Of a DNA stretch of 64,000 bases, positions 33,216 through 42,306 are shown one piece after another (the stretch's first letter is position 1; each line of letters opens with the position of its first letter). The stretch spans positions 641,177-705,176 of the forward strand of contig CAWDYA010000008.1 of the NCBI GenBank assembly GCA_963806495.1, read 5' to 3'. Below the pieces are notes generated by a model. The model was not told the origin of the DNA, did not search any database, and saw nothing but the letters and a program-made list of their open reading frames with translations. Made by a program: the position numbers and the translations under genes. This stretch comes from CAWDYA01 sp963806495 (lineage in GTDB: Bacteria; Acidobacteriota; Polarisedimenticolia; JACPZX01; DASXTC01).

Positions 33216-35990
33216 TCAGGAGCGGGCGATCGCCTCGGCGGCGGACGGCGCGGCAAGGGTGATGGCGCGTGCGGAGAGCCACAACTCGAACCGATCTGCG
33301 GGCAGCGGCGGCGAAATGAAGTGGCCCTGCCCCTGCTCGCAGCCTATCTCCCTCAGCATGTCGAGCACGGCCTGCGATTCGATCCCCTCCGCGACCGTCT
33401 CGAGACCGAAGTCGCGTGCGAGACGGATCGTGGAGCGGACGATCGTGGCGTCGCCCGCGTCCCGGTCCATGCGCGCCACGAACGAGCGATCGATCTTCAG
33501 CTCGGTTGCGGGCAGCTTGCGCAGGTAATCGAGTGACGAGTAGGCGGTGCCGAAGTCGTCGATCGACACCTTCACCCCGAGCGCCGCGAGACGCTTCAGG
33601 ACCCGCAGCGATCGGCCCGGCTCCTCGATGATCGCCGTCTCGGTGATCTCCAGAACGAGCCGGCCTGGATCGACCCCGGAAGCGGTCAGCAGCCCCGAGA
33701 GCGTCTCGGGCAGATCCTCCTCGAGCAGGTTGCGGGCCGAGCAGTTGACCGACATCGACAGGTGCAGTCCCTTCGCGTCCCACGCCTTCGTCTGGGCGAG
33801 CGCACGCGTCAGAACCCACTGGGTCAGCGGCTTGATCAGACCGGTCCGCTCGGCCAGGGGAATGAACTCGCCGGGGGGGAGCGGACCATGTCTCGGGTGC
33901 CTCCATCGCAGGAGAGCCTCGGCGCCCACGACCCGGTCGGTGACGAGATCCAGCTTCGGCTGGTAGTGCAGCTCGAACTGGTCCCGCTCGATCGAGTCGC
34001 GCATCTCGCCCTTCATCGTGAGATGACGCAGCGAGTTGGCGTCCGCCTCCGGATCGTACAAGGCGAACGTGTTGCGCTGCTTCTTGGCCACGTACATCGC
34101 CACGTCGGCCCGCTGCAGCAGGAGACCCGGATCGTCTCCGTGCAGGGGGCTGAGCGCGATACCGACGCTGACATCGACCTGCAGTGTCATCCCCTCGACC
34201 GGGAACGGCGAGGCGATCGCCTCGATGAGCCTGCGCGCCCTGGCGGTGGCCTCCGCCGGCCCCGCTCGGGGCAGCAGCACGGCGAACTCGTCGCCGCCGA
34301 GTCGGGCGATCATCTGGCCTGGCTCGAGCCCTTCGCGCAGGCGCTCCGCGATCCCGCACAGGAGCCGATCTCCCGTGGCGTGCCCGAGCGTGTCGTTGAT
34401 CTCCTTGAATCGATCGAGATCCAGCATCAGCAGCGCCCCGCCCTCCGAGGGCCCATCACCGTCGAGATCGTGCCGCATGCGATCGAAAAGCATCGCCCGG
34501 TTGGGCAAATCGGTCAGCGCATCATGGGTCGCCTGGTGTCTGAGCTGGTCCCGCTGTCGGAGGCTCTCCGTCACGTCCTGGAGGAAGGCCACGCGCACGA
34601 CACGACCGTCCATGGTGAAGGAGGAGACGGCGAGATCCACGAGCCGGACCTCTCCGTCGGGACGAACAACCCGTGCGGCGTCCATGCGCGACAGCGTACC
34701 GCCGGACCGGGCCGAGGCCCCGGAAACGAGGTCTGTCAGAACGCAACCGACCGCGTCCGCCGCGCGCCGTCCGAAGAGCCGCTCGGCCGCGAGGTTGAAC
34801 GTCTCGATCCGACCCTCGGCGTCGAGCGTCAGAATCGCCTCCGAGCAGTTCTCGACCACGTGTCGCATCCGCAGCTCGGTATGACGCGCCCTGAGTGAGG
34901 CGAGCCAGACCTTGATCTCCTGTTGATCGATGCGGCGCATCAGAGCCAGGCCATAGGCGCATCCGAGGACCGACCAGCCCGGCGCTACATCGAGCATCAG
35001 GGTCGAGACCCGCTGGCAGGCCAGCGCCCCGACGAACAGCAGCCCGCTCGAGCCGAGCAGCAACGCAACCCCGCCCCGCCAGGAAAGGCGCTGCATCGGC
35101 AGCCCGCCTGCCAGGGCGATGGCGAGCAGCAGGCTGACTGCGAGCCACGACGGGGCGCGTGCCAGCGTTCGCCCGGAGGCGATCGACTCGGCGGCCAGGG
35201 CCTGCAGCATGGGCCCCGGCATCGTGGTTCGCAGCGGAACTGCCGCCTGATCGCCCAGCTCGAGCGCGGTGGCTCCCACGATGACATCGCGGCCCCGCAC
35301 GATACCGCGGTCGAAGGCGCCCGTCAGAACGTCCGCATACGACACGACCGGGATCGATGCGGGGTCGATTCCGAAGTCGATATAGAACGGATCCCCCGGC
35401 GCAGAGACCGAACCGGCGAGGACTCTCGCGAGCGCCGGTGGCCCGTCGATCCCGGGCGGGACCGCGGCGTACCGGCGCACCAGCCCGTCCGCGTCGGGCG
35501 CCACGTTGATCGATGCAAGGGTGGCCGCCGCGGCGAGCGAAGGAAGCGGGCTCGTCATGACGAGACGGTAGGCGCCTCCGGGGCCGGGCTGCCACTGCGA
35601 GAAAACCGGCAGAACCGCTCGCCCCCCTGCCGCGCGCAGCGCCTGTTCGAGCGCCCGGTCCTCATCCGGATCGGAACGGGAGCTGAAGTCGACATCGAAC
35701 GCCACCTGCCGCGCGCCCGCGGCGATCAGGTTGTCCAGCACGGTGGCGTGATAGCCGCGGGGCCAGGGCCAGGTGTCGATCCTCTCGATGCTGCGCGGAT
35801 CGATCGCCACGACCACGACGCCTCCCGTCGCGGGACGCTGCAGGAGGGCGAAACGGAGATCCATCAGGTGCCGCTCCGCCCAATCCATTCCGCCGGCGAG
35901 ATAGACCCCGGCGACGATGGCGGTGAGCGACAGCAGTGCCGGCAGTTGCCTGCTTCTCACCTCCCGCGCGCCTGCGCGGCTGCTCCGCAA
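33216..35990 (-). CDS. CHASE2-PAS-GGDEF-EAL cyclic-di-GMP enzyme
   Basis: 924 aa from TTG 35990, chosen because GAGG lies 9 bp upstream, overlapping the previous stop. Domains in order: TM helix near the N-terminus, CHASE2 sensor (MDWAERHLMDLRFAL..., VVVVAIDPRSIERI) to about 270, three membrane helices, PAS (about 385-490), GGDEF with an intact RLGGDEFAVLL, and EAL with AEALLRWRHP and IDDFGTAYSSLDYL. Both output domains keep their key motifs, so it could make and degrade c-di-GMP. CHASE2 faces the periplasm. Last gene of the barrel-FecR-small protein operon. Confidence 0.93.
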   Translation of the reverse strand: MRSSRAGAREVRSRQLPALLSLTAIVAGVYLAGGMDWAERHLMDLRFALLQRPATGGVVVVAIDPRSIERIDTWPWPRGYHATVLDNLIAAGARQVAFDVDFSSRSDPDEDRALEQALRAAGGRAVLPVFSQWQPGPGGAYRLVMTSPLPSLAAAATLASINVAPDADGLVRRYAAVPPGIDGPPALARVLAGSVSAPGDPFYIDFGIDPASIPVVSYADVLTGAFDRGIVRGRDVIVGATALELGDQAAVPLRTTMPGPMLQALAAESIASGRTLARAPSWLAVSLLLAIALAGGLPMQRLSWRGGVALLLGSSGLLFVGALACQRVSTLMLDVAPGWSVLGCAYGLALMRRIDQQEIKVWLASLRARHTELRMRHVVENCSEAILTLDAEGRIETFNLAAERLFGRRAADAVGCVLTDLVSGASARSGGTLSRMDAARVVRPDGEVRLVDLAVSSFTMDGRVVRVAFLQDVTESLRQRDQLRHQATHDALTDLPNRAMLFDRMRHDLDGDGPSEGGALLMLDLDRFKEINDTLGHATGDRLLCGIAERLREGLEPGQMIARLGGDEFAVLLPRAGPAEATARARRLIEAIASPFPVEGMTLQVDVSVGIALSPLHGDDPGLLLQRADVAMYVAKKQRNTFALYDPEADANSLRHLTMKGEMRDSIERDQFELHYQPKLDLVTDRVVGAEALLRWRHPRHGPLPPGEFIPLAERTGLIKPLTQWVLTRALAQTKAWDAKGLHLSMSVNCSARNLLEEDLPETLSGLLTASGVDPGRLVLEITETAIIEEPGRSLRVLKRLAALGVKVSIDDFGTAYSSLDYLRKLPATELKIDRSFVARMDRDAGDATIVRSTIRLARDFGLETVAEGIESQAVLDMLREIGCEQGQGHFISPPLPADRFELWLSARAITLAAPSAAEAIARS

Positions 35991-36000
35991 GGCGTTCGCC

Positions 36001-36381
36001 TCATTTCCCTTTGAGGAGATTGAGCAGGCGGCCGATGAGATTCGGATCGCTTGTCTTCTGCGCCGACGTGGGGTCCAGCCGCGACGTGGAGCTGTCGACC
36101 ATCTCCCCGCCGGCGCGGGTGAGGACGCGCGTGTCGTCCATCAGGTCGCCCCACAGATCCGTGTCTCCTGCATCATCGAGACCCGGCAGCGAATCGTCCA
36201 CCTCGACGAGGGTTGCAGCAAGTCGTCTCGAGACCTTCAGTGTGTCGTCGAGCATGACCGTATCCGAGTCGGTCTCCTTCGTGGCCGGCTCCTGCAGGGC
36301 ACGCTCCTGCTGCCTGTCCCTGTCGGCCGCCTCATGATGGATCTCCATGCGTCCGTCCCGACCGCTCACCACGCCGACCAT
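36001..36381 (-). CDS. Small acidic protein of unknown function
   Basis: 126 aa from ATG 36381, or 122 aa from GTG 36369, which would overlap the FecR stop as GTGA. It is charged, with TLKVSRRLAATLVEVDDS, and ends DPNLIGRLLNLLKGK, an amphipathic basic helix. There is no signal peptide and no known family. Lying between an exported FecR protein and the CHASE2 enzyme, it is probably a component of that system. Confidence 0.65.
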   Translation of the reverse strand: MVGVVSGRDGRMEIHHEAADRDRQQERALQEPATKETDSDTVMLDDTLKVSRRLAATLVEVDDSLPGLDDAGDTDLWGDLMDDTRVLTRAGGEMVDSSTSRLDPTSAQKTSDPNLIGRLLNLLKGK

Positions 36382-36911
36382 TCCGGCCGTGAATCCTCGG
36401 TCTGCCCGGTCGTCGTGGATCGCACTTCGACCACGCCCTCGAGCACGCTGACCGCCGCGCGATCCCGCTCGAGGATCACGCTGAACCGTGTACCCTTGAC
36501 GCCCGCCACGAGCAGCGGCGTGCGCACTTCGAACCTTCCGCCTTCGTGACGCGGCGCCACCTTGTAGATTACGTGGCCCTGATGCTGCAGCACGCGGGTG
36601 GCGCCATCGGGCGCGCGGTCCGGCAGCACCACCTCGCTGTCAGCCGCGACGAGGATCAGATCCCCGTCGCGCGTGAGTGTGGTCCGCGCGTCGTCGAAGG
36701 TACGCACCAGGCTCAGGGCCGCCACATCGGCGCCGCGACGCGCTGTCTGCCAGGCATCGTCGGCCGCCGCCCCCGGCCTGACCTCGACACGGCCCGATGT
36801 GGCCACCGTCCTCCAGGACGAGCCGTCACGGTTACCGGCGCGTGCCGACGCGCCGATCAGGAGCGCAAGCCCGAGAGCCAGGGCGATCGCCGTCCGTCGA
36901 TTCGTGAGCAT
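36366..36911 (-). CDS. FecR-domain exported protein
   Basis: 181 aa from ATG 36911, with GGAGGG 5 bp upstream. A signal peptide (TAIALALGLALLIGASARA) precedes a FecR-type beta fold: SGRVEVRPGAAADD, LTRDGDLILVAADSEVVLPD, FEVRTPLLVAGVKGTRFSV and VLEGVVEVRS. VKGTRFSV is the family's hallmark. Unlike true FecR it lacks a cytoplasmic anti-sigma part, so it probably works as a periplasmic surface or signalling module. It lies 19 bp after the barrel gene. Confidence 0.85.
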   Translation of the reverse strand: MLTNRRTAIALALGLALLIGASARAGNRDGSSWRTVATSGRVEVRPGAAADDAWQTARRGADVAALSLVRTFDDARTTLTRDGDLILVAADSEVVLPDRAPDGATRVLQHQGHVIYKVAPRHEGGRFEVRTPLLVAGVKGTRFSVILERDRAAVSVLEGVVEVRSTTTGQTEDSRPEWSAW

Positions 36912-36930
36912 CCATCCCTCCATGGGACCC

Positions 36931-38115
36931 TCAGAGCCGGTAGCGAATCCCGGCATGGGCCCAGTTGCGGTCATAGGTGTAGAGCGGGTCGCGGTTATCG
37001 GAGCGCACGGTGCCCATCTCCCCGAAGAGAGTGAGGTGGCCGCCGAAGTCGCGCTCGAGCGTCGCGGCGGCGTAGAGAAGATCGCCGCCTCGCACGTCAC
37101 CGTTGGAGGCGAAATCGAGCGTCGCCCGGTCGTAGTTGAACGATGCGCGGCTCACCCTGAGCCCCGCGCGCATCACGGCGCTCAGGTCACACGAGGCGGA
37201 GACGAACCCGCTCACGGAGGTCGAGTCGTAGTAGCCCGCGTGCACGTCGTCGCGGCTGTCGCCGCCGAGCCCCGCCTGGAAGCTCCATTTCTCCCGGGGC
37301 GCGAACCGGATCGCGACGCGCAGGCCCGACGTACGGTACCGACGCCGGGCCCCCGCTGCCGGCGTGGCGTCCTCCTCGAGGGCGGACAAGGCATCGTACC
37401 GCTGCCCGCTCAGGGTGGCCGTCGCCTCCAGCCTCAGACGATCCGAGACGTCGAATCTGAGCCCCGGCATCAACGTGAGGGTCCTCTCGTCGAGCGGCTC
37501 CAGCGTGGGGACATCGGGGTAGTCATCGGTGTAGTTCTGCCGCTCGAGCACAGAGTCGAGACTGAACATCAGCCGCCGTGAGGTCCTCAGCCGCAGATCG
37601 ACCCGGGCCGACGTGACGTCGATGTTGAACCGGTCCGGGATCGGGACCAGCGTGTTCGGGTCGGCGAAGGTGACATAGGTGAGCCCGGTGGCGGGATCCA
37701 CGAACGTGCTGCGCTCGACGCCGTACGAGCCCCTGACGGCCGCCGAGAGTTTGCGCTCGCCGCGGGCGAAGATGATGAATCCGACGCCTGCTTCCGCCCT
37801 GGCCGAGCCGGTGTCCGCGTCTTCGAGGGAGGAGGAGTAGAGCCGGCTCTGCCCGCTGCCCGAGAGAAAGTAGCCCGCGCGCGACGACCATTTGTGGGCC
37901 AGACGGGCGTCGAGGTCGAGCAGCGTGTAGTCGCCGCGCGGGGCCTCGAACGGCCCGGTCACCACCTCACGATTCAGGTCGAGAGGGTTGGAGTCGTACC
38001 CGTACGCGACCGAGGCCTGGAGTGTCGAATCGGTCGTGCCGCCCACGGCTGCACGCGGGAACAGGACGACTGCAGCAACGGCCAGTCCGGCAATGAGCAG
38101 GCCCCGTCTGCGCAC
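36931..38115 (-). CDS. Outer-membrane beta-barrel protein
   Basis: 394 aa from GTG 38115, preceded by GGAGAG. Signal peptide RRRGLLIAGLAVAAVVLFPRAAVG. The mature chain starts TLQASVAYGYDSNPLDLNRE, a typical opening for the large outer-membrane barrels that accompany FecR genes, and continues as repeated amphipathic strands (RTSRRLMFSLDSVLER, GLRVSRASFNYDRA), ending HAGIRYRL. About 16 strands are plausible. First gene of the four-gene envelope/c-di-GMP operon. Confidence 0.8.
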   Translation of the reverse strand: MRRRGLLIAGLAVAAVVLFPRAAVGGTTDSTLQASVAYGYDSNPLDLNREVVTGPFEAPRGDYTLLDLDARLAHKWSSRAGYFLSGSGQSRLYSSSLEDADTGSARAEAGVGFIIFARGERKLSAAVRGSYGVERSTFVDPATGLTYVTFADPNTLVPIPDRFNIDVTSARVDLRLRTSRRLMFSLDSVLERQNYTDDYPDVPTLEPLDERTLTLMPGLRFDVSDRLRLEATATLSGQRYDALSALEEDATPAAGARRRYRTSGLRVAIRFAPREKWSFQAGLGGDSRDDVHAGYYDSTSVSGFVSASCDLSAVMRAGLRVSRASFNYDRATLDFASNGDVRGGDLLYAAATLERDFGGHLTLFGEMGTVRSDNRDPLYTYDRNWAHAGIRYRL

Positions 38116-38162
38116 TGGGCTCTCCAGAAAATGGATATGCGAAGGAAGTAGTCCTGATATGC

Positions 38163-38191
38163 AATCTGTGGGCAGGGGCGGCCGGAGTCAA
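38163..38191 (-). promoter_or_regulatory. Possible promoter of the barrel-FecR-CHASE2 operon
   Basis: Minus strand: TTGACT (38191-38186), five of six to the -35 consensus, then 17 bp and CAGATT (38168-38163), a weak -10. The GTG start is about 50 bp on. Confidence 0.4.
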
Positions 38192-38276
38192 GTATGTACG
38201 CGTGGATATTGGGGAAATCGGAACAAAGCGGTCCCGAAAGCGAAGACAGACGGAAGAGCGGGAGACTCGGTGGGGA

Positions 38277-38977
38277 TCAGTCGAGCCGGACGCCGTCACC
38301 GAGCCTGAGGGTGCCCGGCCGGACAACCTCGGCATAGACCCCCACGTTCGCTTCGTTGAGCCGGGTCGCAGTCCGCAGGATGTCGGGGTCCGGGTCCAGG
38401 TCGCCCTGCGGCAGGGTGATCATGACGCATCGCGGGCAGGGGCCGGTGACCCGCAGCGCGACCTCGTCTCCGAGGGTCACCGTTCGTCCGACCCATGTGT
38501 CCTCGGCGAAGGCGGCGCCCGCCTGCGGCGTGTCGATCAGCACGTTGGGCCGGAACCGTCGCGGGTCGAACCGGCTGCCGGGATTCTCCATGCCGAGCCG
38601 GGCCAGGGTGGCGGTCGTCAGCAGGTGGACACGGGCGCAGTCGAAATAAGGCTCCGCCCGGCGCTCGAGACGAACCGCGCGGCCGAGCCTCTGCGACAGG
38701 GCGTCATCCAGATCGTCCCTTCCCGCCGTGAGCGGGACGCCGTCGGGAAGCTCGAATCCGCACCTCGTGCGCCTCGTGCGTGGCACGCAGATCGAGCAGC
38801 CCCGGCCACCGTCGCGGAATCCGAGGCGCTCGCGACCGTTCCGTCGGCCACGTCCATGATCGCCCAGGCTCGATCGCCGAGCAGACCGCGCTCGGTCACC
38901 TCGACGCGGTCGATCTCCTCGCCCCGCATCGACTTGACCGGGTAGCGCCACAACGCTGATATCGAACCTTCAATCAT
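38277..38977 (-). CDS. MOSC-domain protein (MOSC N-terminal barrel plus MOSC), two frame breaks
   Basis: ATG 38977 opens MIEGSISALWRYPVKSMRGEE, the MOSC_N barrel. The best protein then moves to a second frame reading RRWPGLLDLRATHEAHEVRI and a third reading ELPDGVPLTAG, and finally runs through RFDPRRFRPNVLID and GPCPRCVMITLPQGD, where the Cys is the expected sulfur/molybdenum-cofactor residue. Each break is an extra T inside the same context CGGATTC, near 38,815 and 38,757. Corrected, it is about 233 aa. MOSC proteins handle sulfur transfer or act in N-oxide reduction. The frame breaks may be sequence errors. Confidence 0.75.
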
Positions 38978-39004
38978 GAGGGCCTCCCTGGCACGCGCAC
39001 CCGC

Positions 39005-39817
39005 TCAGCCGGCCGCCGCCGGCTCGCCGAGCGCATCGAAGATCTCTTGCTCGCTCACGTCCAGTCCGAAGCAGTCTCTCACGAGGGAGGGTACCTCGCC
39101 AACAGACAACTCACGCACCGCCTCCTCCCCGCCGCGACGTATCGTATATAGACGATCGCGCAGGATGTGCCGGGCACCCGCGGCGCTCTTCTGGATGGTC
39201 AGCATTTTTCGGAATACCGAGCCGGGATGGGTGGACGTGTAGTGGTTGCCCACCTCGAAGTCGACCGCAAGGGCGGGCGTGAGGCTGAAAGCGTACAGGT
39301 CCCGCCACTCGTCACGCCACCTGCGGCGAAGCACGTGAGCGCCCGAAGGCTCGGTCTCGACGCGGTACGCCCCCTCGGGCTGCTCGCTCACCGACCCGTC
39401 GAGAGGCACCGGCAGCATCGGACCGTCCCCGCCGAAGCCAACATCGGCGAGCACCGGCACACGTCCGGACACGACCCTCAGCAACATGTGCGTGCGCGGC
39501 AGAGTTGCCGTGGCACCGGGAGGCCGGACGCGCGCCTCGAGCGTCTCCACGTCGAACCCCAGCGCCCGCAGCGCCGCCGCGAACAACGTGTTCTGCTCGA
39601 AGCAGTACCCGCCGCGCCCTCCCTTCACCAGTTTCGCCTGCAGCGACTCCAGGTCGAGACGGATGGAACGTCCGAGACGCACGTCGATGTTCTCGAACGG
39701 GATCGCGGCCAGATGCGCAAGGTGCAACGACTCGAGCGCAGAGGCGGAGGGAGTGCGCTTCCCGGCGCAGGCGATTCGTTCGAGGTAGGCATCGAGATCC
39801 AGGGAACCTGGTTCCAT
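39005..39817 (-). CDS. Arylamine N-acetyltransferase
   Basis: 270 aa from ATG 39817. The cysteine-protease-like triad is intact: Cys72 (GGRGGYCFEQN), His110 (LPRTHMLLRV) and Asp125 (VLADVGFGGDG). FENIDVRLGR at the N-terminus is a family signature. It transfers an acetyl group from acetyl-CoA to arylamines, arylhydrazines or a related amine of the cell's own metabolism. Typical length is 260-290. Divergent from the lipoprotein hydrolase; an AT-rich TATAAT-like element (39854-39849) on this strand may be its -10. Confidence 0.93.
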   Translation of the reverse strand: MEPGSLDLDAYLERIACAGKRTPSASALESLHLAHLAAIPFENIDVRLGRSIRLDLESLQAKLVKGGRGGYCFEQNTLFAAALRALGFDVETLEARVRPPGATATLPRTHMLLRVVSGRVPVLADVGFGGDGPMLPVPLDGSVSEQPEGAYRVETEPSGAHVLRRRWRDEWRDLYAFSLTPALAVDFEVGNHYTSTHPGSVFRKMLTIQKSAAGARHILRDRLYTIRRGGEEAVRELSVGEVPSLVRDCFGLDVSEQEIFDALGEPAAAG

Positions 39818-39879
39818 GACGTCCGCTCCAGACTGTTCGGCCACTGGTATTATATTCGGCACCGACGGCGACACGAGGG

Positions 39880-39909
39880 TTGACGCGCGCCGCCGGGTGC
39901 GACGAGAAT
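39880..39909 (+). promoter_or_regulatory. Possible promoter of the lipoprotein hydrolase gene
   Basis: TTGACG (39880-39885) and GAGAAT (39904-39909) are 18 bp apart; the ATG is 76 bp downstream of the -10. Confidence 0.4.
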
Positions 39910-39985
39910 ACCGTGACACCGGTCCGGCCGCTTTCTCACAACGCGGATCCCACGCCCCCGCGGCAAGCCTCCACGGAGGAACCTC

Positions 39986-41017
39986 ATGCTCCGTCACCCC
40001 GCCCCGAACGCGCCCGGATCGCTTCGCGCCGCCGTCGCGGTCGGACTGCTGCTCCTCGTCACCGCCTGCTCTCCTCCCGCAACGGAGGACCTGCCCGGTC
40101 AGGCGTCCTCATCGGAACCCCGGGAAGGATATGTCGTCACCGAGGACGGCGCGCGTCTCTTCTATGTCAGGGCAGGCAACGGCCCGACGACCATCATCAT
40201 GCCGGCCCGGCTGTTTACCTTCCGTGATCTCGGCGCGCTCGCCGATGAGTTCACGCTGATCTCTTACGACATGCGCAACCGCGGACGCTCCTCGTTCGTG
40301 CAGGACAACGCCCGGCTCACGATCCAGGACGACGTCAGGGATCTCGAGGCGATCCGCAGCCAGCTCGGCGTCGAGCGCTTCGATCCGATCGGCTACTCGT
40401 ACCTGGGCATGATGGTGATCCTGTACGCGTCGGCCCACCCGGACCGGGTCGATCGTATCGTCCAGATCGGTCCCGTGCCGCGGAAGTTCGGAACCGAGTA
40501 CCCCGACGGGCTGGCCGCACCCGACAACCTGGACCCGCAGGGCTTGGAGCGCATCCACGCGATGCGCGAGGCCAATCTCCATCTGACCGACCCCGAGACC
40601 TACTGCCGCGAGGAGTGGAAGGTCACCAGCGTGCGACTGGTCGGCAACCCCGCCGATGTCGGCAAGGTGGACTACGGCGTGTGCGACATGCCGAACGAGT
40701 GGCCAGGCAACCTTGCCCGCCACTTCTCGCACCAGTTCCCGTCGGTGCAGGATCTCGTGATCACCGACGAGCAGATCGCCCGGGTCCGCCAGCCCGTGCT
40801 GACGATCCACGGCACCCTGGACCGGAACGCTCCGTACGGCTCCGGGCGCGAGTGGGCGATGACGCTTCCGGATGCACGGCTCCTGACCGTGAAGGGAGCC
40901 GCCCATGGCGTCTGCGCCGAACGGCCCGGGGTGGTGCTGCCGGCGATCCGCGAGTTCCTGCACGGCCGCTGGCCGGCGGCCGCCGAAAGGGTCGCCAGCC
41001 TCGAGCCGCCTGCGTAG
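39986..41017 (+). CDS. Alpha/beta-hydrolase lipoprotein
   Basis: 343 aa from ATG 39986, with GGAGG 7 bp upstream. The signal ends in LLLVTAC, a lipobox (Cys28), so it is a membrane-anchored envelope protein. The hydrolase fold shows the nucleophile elbow GYSYLG (Ser138), TLDRNAPYG for the acid and GAAHGV for the histidine. Members are esterases, lactonases or amidases; the substrate is unknown. The Nramp-like gene follows 13 bp after the stop, so they may be cotranscribed. Confidence 0.85.
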   Translation: MLRHPAPNAPGSLRAAVAVGLLLLVTACSPPATEDLPGQASSSEPREGYVVTEDGARLFYVRAGNGPTTIIMPARLFTFRDLGALADEFTLISYDMRNRGRSSFVQDNARLTIQDDVRDLEAIRSQLGVERFDPIGYSYLGMMVILYASAHPDRVDRIVQIGPVPRKFGTEYPDGLAAPDNLDPQGLERIHAMREANLHLTDPETYCREEWKVTSVRLVGNPADVGKVDYGVCDMPNEWPGNLARHFSHQFPSVQDLVITDEQIARVRQPVLTIHGTLDRNAPYGSGREWAMTLPDARLLTVKGAAHGVCAERPGVVLPAIREFLHGRWPAAAERVASLEPPA

Positions 41018-41030
41018 TAGAGTTCCGGCC

Positions 41031-42305
41031 ATGAACGACCGACCCGGGATACCCGTGACTCCGACCGCACCCTGGCGGCAGCTCGGCCCCGGTCTGCTGG
41101 TCGCCGCCACGGGTGTCGGCGCGGGCGACGTGGTGGCCGCCGCGGCCGCCGGCTCCCGGTTCGGCTACGCCGTCCTGTGGGCCGTGGCGTTCGGCGCCAT
41201 CCTCAAGTACGTCATCAACGAGGGGCTGGCGCGCTGGCAGCTCGCCACCGGAACCACGCTCGTGGAAGGGTGGACGAGCCGGCTCGGCCGCGGCTTCCAG
41301 TTCCTCTTCCTCGTCTATCTCATCCCCTGGTCGTTCATCGTGGGCGGCGCCCTGATCTCCGCCTGCGGGCTGGCGGCCCACGCGATAGCCCCCGCGCTGT
41401 CGGTGGCCGCGTGGGGCACCATCCACTCGCTGGCGGCGGCCGTGGTGATCCTGGTCGGGTCGTTCCGCCGGTTCGAGGACGTGATGAAGGTCTTCATCGG
41501 CCTGATGTTCCTCGGTCTCGTGGGCTGCGCCCTGGCGGCGGCCCCGGTCACCGAGGTGATCGGCCGGAGCGTGTCGGCCGCCGCGATCCCGCCCGGCAGC
41601 ATCGGCTTCCTTCTGGGCGTGATGGGAGGCGTCGGTGGCAGCGTGACGCTGCTGTCGTACGGCTACTGGATGCGTGAGAAGGGCTGGGAAGGGCCGGCCC
41701 GCAAGCGGCTGATGCGGGCCGATCTCGCGGTCGCCTACCTGCTGACCGGCCTGTTCGGCCTCGCCATCGTCGTCCTGGCCGCCGAGCTGCTGCACTCGCG
41801 TTCGGTGATCGTGGAGGGGAACTCCAGCGTCGTGGTGATGGGAGAGATGATGACGACGGCGCTCGGCGCGGCGGGCGGGTGGGCGTTCCGTCTCGGCTTC
41901 TGGGCGGCGGTGGCCACGTCCATCCTCGGCGTCTGGCAGGGCGTGCCGTACCTGTTCTGCGACTTCGTGGCGCTGGTGAAGAAGCTGCCCGAGGATCGGA
42001 TGCGCACCTTCGTCAGCACGCGCTCCGCCTGGTACCGCGGCTATCTCGCCTTCCTGTGCCTGCCGCCGCTGGCGCTTCTCTGGTTCCAGCGGCCCGTTTT
42101 CGTCATCGTCGTGTACGCGGCCGTCGGCTCGCTGTTCATGCCGTTTCTCGCGGGGACCCTGCTGTACATGAACTCGCGCGCCGACTGGGTCGGCCTCGAC
42201 ATGAGGAGCGGCTGGATCACCAACGCGTTGCTGGCGCTGGGGATCCTGCTGTTCGGTTATCTCGGCTGGGTCGAGGTGGCGCGGATGATCGCGCCGGCGG
42301 GCTGA
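41031..42305 (+). CDS. Nramp-like divalent-metal transporter family protein, non-canonical
   Basis: 424 aa from ATG 41031. About 11 helices with the LeuT-type arrangement of Nramp. TM1 reads GPGLLVAATGVGAGDVVAAAAAG: where Nramp has DPGN, this protein has GAGD (30-33). In the TM6 region it reads GGVGGSVTLLSYGYWMREK, without the MPH metal site. Metal import as in MntH is therefore doubtful, and another ion or solute is possible. It lies 13 bp after the lipoprotein hydrolase. Convergent with the RND operon with one base between stops. Confidence 0.8.
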   Translation: MNDRPGIPVTPTAPWRQLGPGLLVAATGVGAGDVVAAAAAGSRFGYAVLWAVAFGAILKYVINEGLARWQLATGTTLVEGWTSRLGRGFQFLFLVYLIPWSFIVGGALISACGLAAHAIAPALSVAAWGTIHSLAAAVVILVGSFRRFEDVMKVFIGLMFLGLVGCALAAAPVTEVIGRSVSAAAIPPGSIGFLLGVMGGVGGSVTLLSYGYWMREKGWEGPARKRLMRADLAVAYLLTGLFGLAIVVLAAELLHSRSVIVEGNSSVVVMGEMMTTALGAAGGWAFRLGFWAAVATSILGVWQGVPYLFCDFVALVKKLPEDRMRTFVSTRSAWYRGYLAFLCLPPLALLWFQRPVFVIVVYAAVGSLFMPFLAGTLLYMNSRADWVGLDMRSGWITNALLALGILLFGYLGWVEVARMIAPAG

Positions 42306-42306
42306 C

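Noticed and set aside
38740..38830. Programmed frameshifting in the MOSC gene
   Set aside because: No slippery heptamer or stimulatory structure; two +1 shifts in one short gene are better explained by error.
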